Below are positions 33,535-45,500 of a DNA stretch of 64,000 nt, one piece after another. The notes beneath the pieces are model-generated. The model did no database searches. It was not told the DNA's origin and saw only the letters and a list, made by a program, of their open reading frames with translations. Within the stretch, counting starts at the first letter, position 1. The number at the start of each line of letters is the position of its first letter. This DNA is from Haliclona indistincta (lineage: Eukaryota > Porifera > Demospongiae > Haplosclerida > Chalinidae): assembly GCA_964017065.1 (NCBI GenBank), contig OZ024787.1:9695208-9759207 (forward strand), written 5' to 3'. The translations under genes were made by a program, and so were the position numbers.

Positions 33535-36500
33535 GGAGGGAGGGTTTCACGACAGTTAGTTTTTTTATTATCAAATTGTTCGTGTGTTGGAATAATATTC
33601 TAGACTCTAAATTTAAATGAAAAGCTATAATTATGTGGGAATCCTGTTTCTTGATTGTGATAAAAAATAATGTGTAGGATAGCAATAAAATTGTGATAGT
33701 GTGTGGTATGAGTGGTGTTGTATTCTGACCAGTACTAGTGGAGTGAGCACATCATCACAGCTATGGAGGAGGAAGATAGCTAGCTCATGATAGACCTGAC
33801 CACACTGACCACCATCACCAGAGAACCTCTCCTCACACAACCTACAATGACACAATAACCAGCACAGTGAGTCAAACAATCACATTCTGTCGATTGCATG
33901 TAAAACATGGAATGTGGAATGGAATGGAATGGAATGCCGCCATTATATTGTGTGGTCTCGCACTAGAAACTACTAAACCCTAAACCCAAGACCCTAAAAA
34001 CCTTCGCCGCTAACTGTGCAAAGTCGGGAGGGTATCCTAACCCGGGCCTTCGGCCCTTGGTAAGCCTAAGGATCGTCGGGAGGGTCATCCTAAACCAGCT
34101 TAGCTCGGGAAAGTTAAACGGCGACCGATAGGCGAAGGTTTTTAGGGTCTTGGGTTTAGGGTTTAGTAGTTTCTAGTGCGATACCACACAATAATGGCGG
34201 CATTCCATTCCATTCCATGGTTCCATTCCATTCCAAATTCCATGTTTTACATGCAACCCATTCTGTCAAAAGAGTAAATTCAAATCACAAGAGAGAAACC
34301 TTTTTCTGAAAATGTGATGACTGAATGTCATGGGTATACTTCACAAACATGTATCAAATAATGTTAGCAAGTAAATTATAGTGTACCCAAACCTTTTATA
34401 ACCACAACAGCTGAAACACAACATAATTTTTCTGTACTTTCATGTATGTGCATTTGTGCGTAAAAGTAATGTAACACTATTCTTGGTTGTACTCACTGGC
34501 ACATGTTGTTGAAGGCATTTAGTACTCTTGATAGTAGTCGGTGGGTGTGGTCAGCATGTGATGTGTGGGTGTGTCCAGAGGGTGTGGCTGTACTGGTAGC
34601 AGCAGTGGTCTCAGTATGATGCAGTAACAGAGCGAGGAGAGGGAGAAGAGAAGTGAGTGGATAGGAGGAGGGAATATAGTGGGACCTGGAGGATGGAGAG
34701 AGGTCAATGATCAGTACATTAGCACAAGATTCTAGATGTGGTAGAAAACTTGAACACAATAACAGCTCTACTGAGCAGACAATATCTAAGGTACACCACA
34801 ACATGCTCATAAAACTTTGGTCAAAAAGTTTAATAACAGTCAAAAATATCAACATAAAAATTGACAATAAAAATTGAAAACTTTATAAATACAGTGCTTC
34901 CAGTCTAGACATTCCAAATTTGCACATTTCACCAACATGAAATGTTTTTACTCATAAAAACTAAACGATAGGTTTTATAGCAGTCAAACTAGGTGAGAAG
35001 GCTGATACATCCTTCTAGAGTAAGTGTGCTTAGTCTAAACTGCAAGCCTTACTTGATCTCAAAGATTCAAATGGCGAAGTGGCAGTTGTCGGAAACACCC
35101 AATTAGCTTTTGTTTTTAGACCATAAAATCTGGAAGAAGCTTAGTTAAGGAAAAAGCTTTAGTGTGCAGGCAAACAACTAGTTCATCTACCAAATACTCT
35201 AGAGCCAATGCTTAACTATCACGCAAACTAAAGTTCGGTCCAAAACAAACTCAAAAATCAACAAAAAATCAAAGTCAGAAAGTTTTTAGACTCAAAAATC
35301 TGCAACTTTGCGAGTTAAGAAAAAGCGCTCCGCAGGCAAGTAGCCTTATGCCTTAGCTAATCACAGCTCTTCGCTCGTGGCTGTAACTTACACCGTCGGC
35401 GAATACGAGGTGCTGGTAGCAGCAGCACTCGCCCGCTCTGTTCGTCTTCGTCTTAGTTATGACGTGCCAATGACTGTTGCCAGATTGATGACGTCAATTT
35501 ATCTGCATATCCGATAGAATATGCGGGAATGTACGGTCATCAACTTGGAAAACGTCATTTATACGTCATAAACTAAGACGAAGACGAACCATAGATACAG
35601 TATACCAACAGGGATTAGCAACGCGTGCGCATTCCAATACATTTTGTATTACGAGCTGATTTTACATCCTCGTTACGGGTTAAATAATTTCGAGACCGTT
35701 TGGTTGCTAGGCGTATCCAGGCAGCACATCGCAACCATGTGGCTTGTATAGTCGACAGCGACGCTTTCTCTTGGTGCAACTGGAACAAATCTACAGTATA
35801 ATTCATCTTTGCTGACTAAAGTAAGTGCGTTAATGTTTACTTAAATTGATCGTGATCGAAAATTCTACTACGCTGCTAAAATAAACTTGCAATGCACGAA
35901 AGTGTCGTTGTTTATTGTGCAGTAAAATTTTTCTGTACCTTGCACTGGTTTTCAGTTGTTTTCTGGGATGTAGCTATTTGTGAATGAAGTAGTAAACACG
36001 ATAAACTATGAGGATAGCTAATTTTTATAGTAATATTCCTACTACTTGGAGCGTTATTACGAGTACAATCACCAATCGCATTAGTAATTTTCTGTACCTT
36101 TATAAAAGTTATGTTAACTTTAATGCTATAATGTTTTATATTGTGCTATAGACAAAGTATCTGTCTATGAGAATAGCAAAACGTTTTGCCTTTGCGTGCT
36201 TTATGTACGCGAGCACAGCAGTTAGCCCACGGCGCCGGTATTGTGTCACATGCCGATGGTAAAATGCATACCTACAAGAAGTTATACCTTTCTACTGCAC
36301 TTTTAGCATTCTTGAAATGCCACGCAAGCAACTATTATACAGGAGAAAGAATTATTGGAAAAAAGCCAGAGCTAAGGTAAGACTTTTTAGCATAATGTAC
36401 AGTACATTGATATTATTTTATTAAATGTAGCAGCCAAAATCTACAGTTTCCCAGCAATGTACGATTCAAGATGTGATGCCTACACCTTTTCTGCCAACTA

Positions 36501-39500
36501 CCACATCTTTGTACCCATTGTCAGCAACTTCCTCAATGACTTTTCCCTTCTCAGTATCACACAATGGTTTTGTGATACCTCCTATCTCTTACACCCAATC
36601 ATTTCCGGTCAATCTTCACCATGTAGTGCAGCTTGCGGACACTAGTACTCCTTCAATTCAAATGAACACTTGGCAGCAAACAAGCACTCTCTCTGCTCCG
36701 CTAGCTAAAACTTTCTTCCAGCCAGGAAGCAATTTTTCACTTCAAATGAACACTCCCTCTCAGCTAGCAAGCACTCAAGTGAGCACTCACTCTCAGCTAG
36801 CAAGCACACAAGTGAACACTCCCTCTCAGCTAGCAAACATTCCCTCTCAGCTAGCAAACATTCCCTCTCAGCTAGCAAGCACTCAAGTGACCACTCACTC
36901 TCAGCTAGCAAGCACACAAGTGAACACTCCCTCTCAGCTAGCAAACATTCCCTCTCAGCTAGCAAGCACTCAAGTGACCACTCACTCTCAGCTAGCAAGC
37001 ACTCAAGTGAACACTCACTCTCAGCCAGCAAGCACTCAAGTGAACACTCACTCTCAGCCAGCAAGCACTCACTCTCAGCTGGCAAACATTCCCTCTCAGC
37101 TAGCAAGCACTCAAGTGAACACTCACTCTCAGCTAGCAAACATTCCCTCTCAGCTAGCAAGCACTCAAGTGACCACTCACTCTCAGCTAGCAAGCACTCA
37201 AGTGAACACTCACTCTCAGCCAGCAAGCACTCAAGTGAACACTCACTCTCAGCCAGCAAGCACTCACTCTCAGCTGGCAAACATTCCCTCTCAGCTAGCA
37301 AGCACTCAAGTGAACACTCACTCTCAGCTAGCAAACATTCCCTCTCAGCTAGCAAGCACTCAAGTGACCACTCACTCTCAGCTAGCAAGCACTCATGTGA
37401 ACACTCTCTCTCAGCTAGCAAGCACTCAAGTGAACACTCACTCTCAGCCAGCAAGCACTCACTCTCAGCTGGCAAACATTCCCTCTCAGCTAGCAAGCAC
37501 TCAAGTGAACACTCACTCTCAGCTAGCAAACATTCCCTCTCAGCTAGCAAGCACTCAAGTGACCACTCACTCTCAGCTAGCAAGCACTCATGTGAACACT
37601 CACTCTCAGCCAGCAAGCACTCACTCTCAGCTGGCAAACATTCCCTCTCAGCTAGCAAGCACTCAAGTGAACACTCACTCTCAGCTAGCAAACATTCCCT
37701 CTCAGCTAGCAAGCACTCAAGTGACCACTCACTCTCAGCTAGCAAGCACTCATGTGAACACTCACTCTCAGCCAGCAAGCACTCAAGTGAACACTCACTC
37801 TCAGCCAGCAAACATTCCCTCTCAGCTAGTAAGCACTCAAGTGACCACTCACTCTCAGCTAGCAAGCACTCATGTGAACACTCTCTCTCAGCTAGCAAGC
37901 ACTCAAGTGAACACTCACTCTCAGCCAGCAAGCACTCACTCTCAGCTGGCAAACATTCCCTCTCAGCTAGCAAGCACTCAAGTGAACACTCACTCTCAGC
38001 TAGCAAACATTCCCTCTCAGCTAGCAAGCACTCAAGTGACCACTCACTCTCAGCTAGCAAGCACTCATGTGAACACTCACTCTCAGCCAGCAAGCACTCA
38101 AGTGAACACTCACTCTCAGCCAGCAAACATTCCCTCTCAGCTAGCAAGCACTCAAGTGACCACTCACTCTCAGCTAGCAAGCACTCATGTGAACACTCTC
38201 TCTCAGCTAGCAAGCACTCACTCTCAGCTAGCAAGCACTCCCTCTCAGCTAGCAAGCACTCCCTCTCAGCTAGCAAGCACTCAAGTGAACACTCTCTCTC
38301 AGCTAGCAAGCACTCCCTCTCAGCTAGCAAGCACTCCCTCTCAGCTAGCAAACACTCCCTCTCAGCTAGCAAACATTCCCTCTCAGCTAGCAAGCACTCA
38401 AGTGAACACTCACTCTCAGCTAGCAAGCACTCAAGTGAACACTCACTCTCAGCCAGCAAGCACTCAAGTGAACACTCTCTCTCAGCTAGCAAGCACTCAA
38501 GTGAACACTCTCTCTCAGCTATCTCACGCTTCCCTTTCAGCAGTCCATCAATCTCTTGTTCTACCAAGCAAGTGTTGGAGTGATCAATCTCCATTGCCTC
38601 TTTCATCCTTACGTCTTTGCAAGGTTGAATCTTTACCTTCAACATCTAAGCAGCCCCTTATAATTTCAATCTGTGTCTTGGTGAACAGCAATTGTCAACT
38701 GTCTGTTTATGTTTACAATCAAGAGGTTAATCAATCCAGCTGTTCAGCAATTTCTTCACTTCCTGAGAAGGTGTCCCCTGATAACATTTCTTCAATTCTT
38801 AAAAAGATCGACTCTCTTGTAGTTTGTGCAGGCCAGCCAGATGAACGGTTTGTACAAATGGGTGCTGAAAGAAAGGAGAAGGTGTTTAGATCAGCCGATG
38901 GAGCTATAGTGGCAACCGTTGACGACAATGCAGTAGTAACAGTAGGTGGAAAAGTCATCACCAGCACTATCCGGACCACCAATTGTCAGCTTCTAGTTGA
39001 TGTGGAGTACAGCAGTCCACATTGTGCTTCTTGCTCTAAGTACAGAAGCAATCTTAGAGCGATCTACACTCGATGGTCAAGTGACCATGACCATCAAACT
39101 GATACATCAAACCATACAAACAACAGATTTCTGAATTCTCCCCAGAAGAAAGAGAAGCTAAAAATGCTGAAGAAGCGTGCAGGGGATGCGGAGCTTAAGG
39201 TAAAATTACTTCAAAAAAAAATTACGGAAATGACATCGACTGAAGGAGAGAGTCTAGACACTAGCTTGCATGGAGACATCCTGTCCATTATGACCGAGAA
39301 AAATGAAGATGTCATGAAGACCTTTCCTCAGGGTAGCTTTCGGAGACTCTTTTGGGAGGAACAGCTCAAAGCTGCTAGTCAGAAAGACCCGAGGCAGATG
39401 AGATGGCACCCACTAATAATACGGTGGTGCTTAAACCTCAAGTTGATGTCATCATCATCTTATCATGCTTTCAGAACTGCCGGATTCATAAAGCTTCCGT

Positions 39501-42500
39501 CTGAGCGAACTCTTTATGACTACTCCCACTTTTACCAGAGCAAGGCAGGTTTTCATGTCGAATTGAACAAACAGCTGATGAAAGAGTCAAACGTAGATGA
39601 GTTGTCTGAGCCAAAGCTGTTTTGTGGATTAATTCTCGATGAGATGAAGGTGAAGGAAAACTTAGTCTACAACAAGCACACTGGTGAAGTAGTTGGATTT
39701 GTAAATCTCGGAGAGATTAACAATGACCTTTTGAGGTTAGAGAATAGCATCTGCCATCAACACAAACAATGCCAACCAAATGCAATTGCCACGCACCTAC
39801 TTGTGATTCTTGTGAGAGGAATTTTCATAAAACTGAACTTTCCATATGCCCACTTTGCAACAGAAGGAATCACTGCCGATATTCTCTTTCCCATAGTCTG
39901 GGAAGCTGTACGTCAAATTGAATGGCTCGGTCTTAAGATCATTTTCGTTACAGCGGATGGAGCTAGCCCAAACCGCAAGTTTTTCCGAATGCACGGCGAT
40001 GAGAGCAGTGAAACTCCTGTAGCTTACAGAACTCTCAATCGGTATGCAGAAGACAGACGCTACCTTTACTTCTTCTCAGACCCACCCCATCTTTTGAAGA
40101 CTACACGCAATTGTTGGTCCCACTCAGACTGGAATGGAACACGTTTAATGACGGTGAGTTGCTTTTTAGAATTAAATTAATGTTTCCGCTATTCACAACA
40201 GAGAAACGGTCAGTACATTATTTGGAAGCATCTGAGGGATCTATATGAGAGAATGACAACAATGAGGAGTGATACAAAAGGCTTGTCAATGTTGCCAAAA
40301 ATTAAACGAGAGCATATCTATCTGACATCATTTTCAAGAATGCGTGTAGATTTAGCTGCCCAGGTGAGCAAACAATTTTATCATATCATTATTAAATCTA
40401 TCTCTATCTCATCACTCATTTGTAATGCATTCATTTATATTATTCCAGGTCTTGAGTTCTTCCGTTGCTAATGAATTGGAATACAATGGCGACCCAGCAA
40501 CCAAAGAAACACAGTGCTTTGTCCGCAAATTCGACAGATTCTTTGATTGCCTAAATGTCCGAAATTTATCAGAAGGTTATCAGAAGAGAAAACCTGATCT
40601 AAAACCATACACATCACCCAATGACAGCAGGCTGAAGGTATGCAATGACAATATCTAATTTCACTAACATACAAAACAATGGTATACACCCAGTGGCTTG
40701 AGAAGGAATTCATGCAGTATATAGCAGATTGGGAGACTGCTAACAAAAGTGCAGGCCGTTCTCCACAAGAGCAAAGGAAAATGGGACTTAGCGCTGAGAC
40801 CATCGAAGGACTTATCATAACAGGTATAACAATATTATAGTAAATAATTAATATAATTAAATAAACTTTAAGATCACTTTTTTCCTGCAGTGAACTCCTT
40901 TGTAGAGATGACCAGGTATTTGCTTTCACAGCCAGACAGTAAAGATCTTTTTCTTTTGAGTGAAAGGGTGTCTCAAGATCCCTTAGAGAATTACTTTGGG
41001 AAGCAAAGAGCTAGAGGCGGCAGATGTGATAACCCTTCTATGAAAGAGTGCATTCAAAATTCAATCGCAATCAGAGCCCAACAAGGATTAGAGTTAGATC
41101 ATGTTAGAGGAAACAGTCGTTATAAAAGACGAGTAACATCTGACACTGAGGTGATTGATGATACTCCTCTTCCCAAAAGAAAAAGACAGCGTGCAACTAA
41201 CAAAAAGAAGTCCTCTCAATGTACCCAATAATAATTATGACTTATCGAATTGTATGCAGACTAGCTTTTTAAACAGTATAACGGTTCAGTAAGATAATAA
41301 TAGTGATAGTCAGTATGAATGAGTTCATGTCGATAATAATTATGACTGGAGTCCTTTCCTCAAGCTAGGTTTCTTGGCTGTGGTTGTTTTAGATTGCATT
41401 TTATAGTTTTCCAGCCAGCCTGCAGTCATGGAAAAACCACGAACAGTAACCCACAGTTGGATTATTTCTGTAAGAAGTTCTTTGCTTTCTTCGTCGCAAT
41501 CAATACATTGAGACAGCAGATTCCATCTCCATTGCACCTCATCATTCTTCACTGCTTTCTCGATCACGTTTGACCGAAGAGATTCGTTTGTGTGGGATTT
41601 ACAGCAAAGAATGTGCTGAGGTAGCAGGACACGTACAATTTTTTCGATGGTTAGAAAGAAGAGAAAAGTGGCGTCATTTAATGGAAACAGTCCACCTCTG
41701 TTGACAATTGCGGACCACTTTCTAGTATAAGAGATCAGATCTCCATCTTCATCGCTATCCACAGCCATGTCTCCTAAGCAATGGATAAATCTATCATACT
41801 TGGTAGCTGTAGAATCCTTCTTTTCAAAACTTTTCAGAAGTTTAAAAGGCACGAATCCACATGCATATCGCAGCACATTGAGCTCATCGGGAGACATTGA
41901 GGCTTCACCACTAGCCGCACTCACCCGCACTGCCGCGGCGTTACTAGCTTCTACACCACTGCCGCTGCGGGTGGACAACTTCTCAGGCAGCAAAATCTCG
42001 AAAAGTTTTTCATTCACTGACTGCTGGAACAAAATGCTGCATGGTTCAGCAATGATGGAGGAAGGGAACTTTTGATCCCAGATCATGGGCAAACTAGTGT
42101 TGCACTCGTGGTGAAACTGGGCCCACAACTTCGTCCTGGTAGCTGGAAGAGAGTTGCATTTACTCATTTGAGTGCTGATGAGATGGTCAAGGGTTTTATA
42201 CAACGCCGAAGAAAACAATGAAACTGCTGCACGACTTTCTACTTCTTCGGCCTCGGATGCACTCGCCGCATTAAATACACGCAGAATACATCTCCCAAGA
42301 GCTTGTAATTTTTCCACTTTCGTCGACTTCACCTGCAAGCAGGGGTCATCTATCACTGCTTCTATTGCTTGAACAACTCTAGTTGTTGCTGCACTAGCTA
42401 CAGCGTCACTGGTAGTAGCCATAGTAGTACTGTCTGTAAGCTAAGTCCACGCAGCCGATACAATCGCGCGCGCGCGCTCGCGCCATGCAAGTTAATTCGC

Positions 42501-45500
42501 GAGGGTAGTGAGTAAATTTTAACCCGTAACGCGGATGTAGTTGAAATTCCTGCCCGTTGCTAATCCCTGTGAGTATATTGTATCTATGGACGAACAGAGC
42601 GGGCGAGTGCTGCTGCTACCAGCACCTCGTATTCGCCGACGGTGTAAGTTACAGCCACGAGCGAAGAGCTGTGATTAGCTAAGGCATAAGGCTACTTGCC
42701 TGCGGAGCGCTTTTTCTTAACTCGCAAAGTTGCAGATTTTTGAGTCTAAAAACTTTCTGACTTTGATTTTTTGTTGATTTTTGAGTTTGTTTTGGACCGA
42801 ACTTTAGTTTGCGTGATAGTTAAGCATTGGCTCTAGAGTATTTGGTAGATGAACTAGTTGTTTGCCTGCACACCAAAGCTTTTTCCTTAACTAAGCTTCT
42901 TCCAGATTTTATGGTCTAAAAACAAAAGCTAATTGGGTGTTTCCGACAACTGCCACTTCACCATTTGTATCTTTGAGATCAAGTAAGGCTTGTAGTTTAG
43001 ACTAGGCACACTTACTCTAGAAGGATGTATCAGCCTTCTTACCAAGTTTGACTGCTATATAACGTATCGTTTAGTTTTTATGAGTAAAAACATTTCATGT
43101 TAGCAAAATGTGCAATTTTGGAATGTCTAGACTGGAAGCACTGTACACAAACAAGTATGAGAAGGCAATAACGTAGATCATAATTATTATTTCGCTGTCT
43201 ATTGTTTCACAAATTGGCTATGGGCTCGCTGAAACAAATTCTGTGTTTGAGCGCCAGAACTACATGTAAACCCAAATTGTAATTTTCGTGAACGCAAGAA
43301 AATCATAAAACTTACTGTTCACGAAGTGATCTACAGTAGTGGTAGAGATGTGTGTACTCACTTGATGATCTCAGCTAGAGTGCTGCTAGCTCCAATGATA
43401 GTGTCCAGGTCACTGTCTTCTAGAGCTGTCCTAACAGTCTTCATCAAGTGATGGAGTGAGTCTGTACTGAGCACTGGTCTACCTCTACACAACACAGATA
43501 ATGATGAATGGCATCGTACAACACAACAATTCAGTGTCTACGATGATGAGATGAGTAACCTGCTCAAGAAGAGTCCAAGAAGATTAAACCTGTAAAAAAA
43601 GGAGTTTGTTTTTACCACACATGCATCTATTCATTCACCCACATACACCAGACTGCTCACACATTTACTCACCCACTCACTTACTCACTCACCCACCCAC
43701 CCTCGCACTCATTCATTCGTTCACTCACTCACTCACCCACCCACCCACCCACACACACACTGCTCATTCACTCGCTCACTCACTCACTCGCCCACATATC
43801 CACTCACTCCTCCCTCACTCACTCTCTCACTCACCCAGTGCTAGTTGCTTTGTTGTTCTTGACCACTATAGCTACAGACACAGCTTTAGCAATGGAGTCA
43901 AACCCTGCAAGAGAGAAGAGACCATCACAGCAACAGTACTAGTAGCCATCTTACCATACACTGCATGACAGCCGGTGTAGAAGTCTTCAACAGTAGCCAT
44001 TGAACTGAGGCACTGAAGAACAGCACTGCATCATGGAGGAGCCAGAGGATGATAGACACCACACACACAACACATGACACACCTGACCAGTGTTTGATTA
44101 TCACTAGATAGTGCCTCAAATAGAAATTCTGCACAGAAGAAAAGTATTAGTCAGCATGCAATCAGACTTAAAACACACAAGCACGAAAAGATACTCAAAT
44201 TCAGCTCAAACTGCACTTTATGTACTGCAAGGAATTGAATTTTGGATATCAAAAATTTTGCAGATTTGGCTGAAAAGTTGAGATTTTTGACCTCTTGTTT
44301 ACGTATGCACAGATAAACCAAAAATCAATATAAAATCACAAACACTCTCTTCCTCTCCACACACAGTCTCTCACTAGTGCTGACCAGCAATGTCTGCTCT
44401 GAGCAGTGCCTGTGTGTAGTGGCTATGATGGATCAGTACCTCAGCTACACACTGTACTCCTGACAACTGAAGCACCTCATCACGACTCAACAACACCTGA
44501 ACAACACAATGATACACATGAGAAATACCAAGACAGATGAACATGTGGACAGATATAACTAAAGTGCAGTAGTAAGTAACTGTGATCTATTTGCTTCAAA
44601 TGTAGAAGCCGACAAAGAACTCACTCTTTTAAATGCTGATGCAAATGTTGAACCTATAATCAAAAAGAAACAGCCGTGTGACAGCACTAGTATTACAGAG
44701 AGAGTGAGGGAGTAAGTGAGTGAGAGAGGGAGGTAGAGAGGAAGGGAGAAAGGGAGAGAGAGAGAAGGGAGTTAATGTTATTCGAATGACCTTTTGCTTC
44801 AGTGTTAGTGTCTGCTTGTAGTAAGCATCGTGCATAGACTGGATTCTTCAATAATGCTCTCACTAGACCTGATCAAGAAAATAGAACAATGAAGAAACCT
44901 ATTAGCTTGATGCAATGACAGGAATATTGATCAATGCCCTCACCCATGAGGTTGATGGTGAGGTCATGAGATTGTGATGTAGCCAGACTGACTGATAGAC
45001 TACGACACATGGTGTGGACCAGAGGGAGAGCAAGCACAGCATCATCCTTCCTCACACACAGCTGTACTAGAATATACACCACAGATGCTCTGACAGCTTC
45101 ATCAGGATAGCTCATACCAGCACCTACTAGGTACTCCACAAACGATACTAAAGAGAAGAGAAAGAGAATAACATGAACACATGTTTGTATATAATCATCA
45201 CAATGGTCAAACTAAGCAATAAATTGAAAATAGCTAAAACTTTGTATTTACGGCTAAACAGATCAGGCAAATTCAATCTTTCGATACTGCAGCAGCAACA
45301 ATCAATCATACATGCAGCCTCACTTTTTCATGGTCTAAGCCAGCACCAATTAGCCCAGAATCTAGTTAGTTTCTCTCTGAGGCAGCTCTCTCGACCAACC
45401 ACGTGTGATATTGCATTTTTTCGCTCAGGCTCTCACTAGGAGGTAAGGCGACACACCCATGACCCATAATAGGGTCTCCAATGAAAAAATCGACAGTCAC

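Larger units (their letters stand above)
34890..43145. mobile_element. Full-length P-superfamily DNA transposon
   Basis: The unit is bounded by long inverted repeats beginning TACAGTGCTTCCAGTCTAG (34890) and ending with the complement (43145). It holds a spliced transposase on the plus strand (36317-41231) and a second gene on the minus strand (41340-42422), facing each other with stops 108 bases apart. It occupies almost the whole MEI1 intron between exons 43362-43484 and 34497-34685. The 8-base flanks TATAAATA and TACACAAA do not match exactly; only a TA dinucleotide is shared, so the expected 8-base target duplication is not confirmed. Confidence 0.9.

Noticed and set aside
36186..36380. 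A possible separate 64-codon gene before the transposase
   Set aside because: Its frame cannot be spliced in phase with the transposase. The overlapping frame starting at 36317 ([14 protein letters not shown]) joins cleanly, so it is a shadow.
36705..38645. A 646-codon open frame on the minus strand
   Set aside because: It is the mirror reading of the in-frame minisatellite of the transposase. It has no unique sequence apart from short ends and no recognisable domain. Noted only as a curiosity.
34884..43151. An 8-base target-site duplication around the P-type element
   Set aside because: The flanks TATAAATA and TACACAAA agree at only some positions. A shared TA is too short to be evidence.
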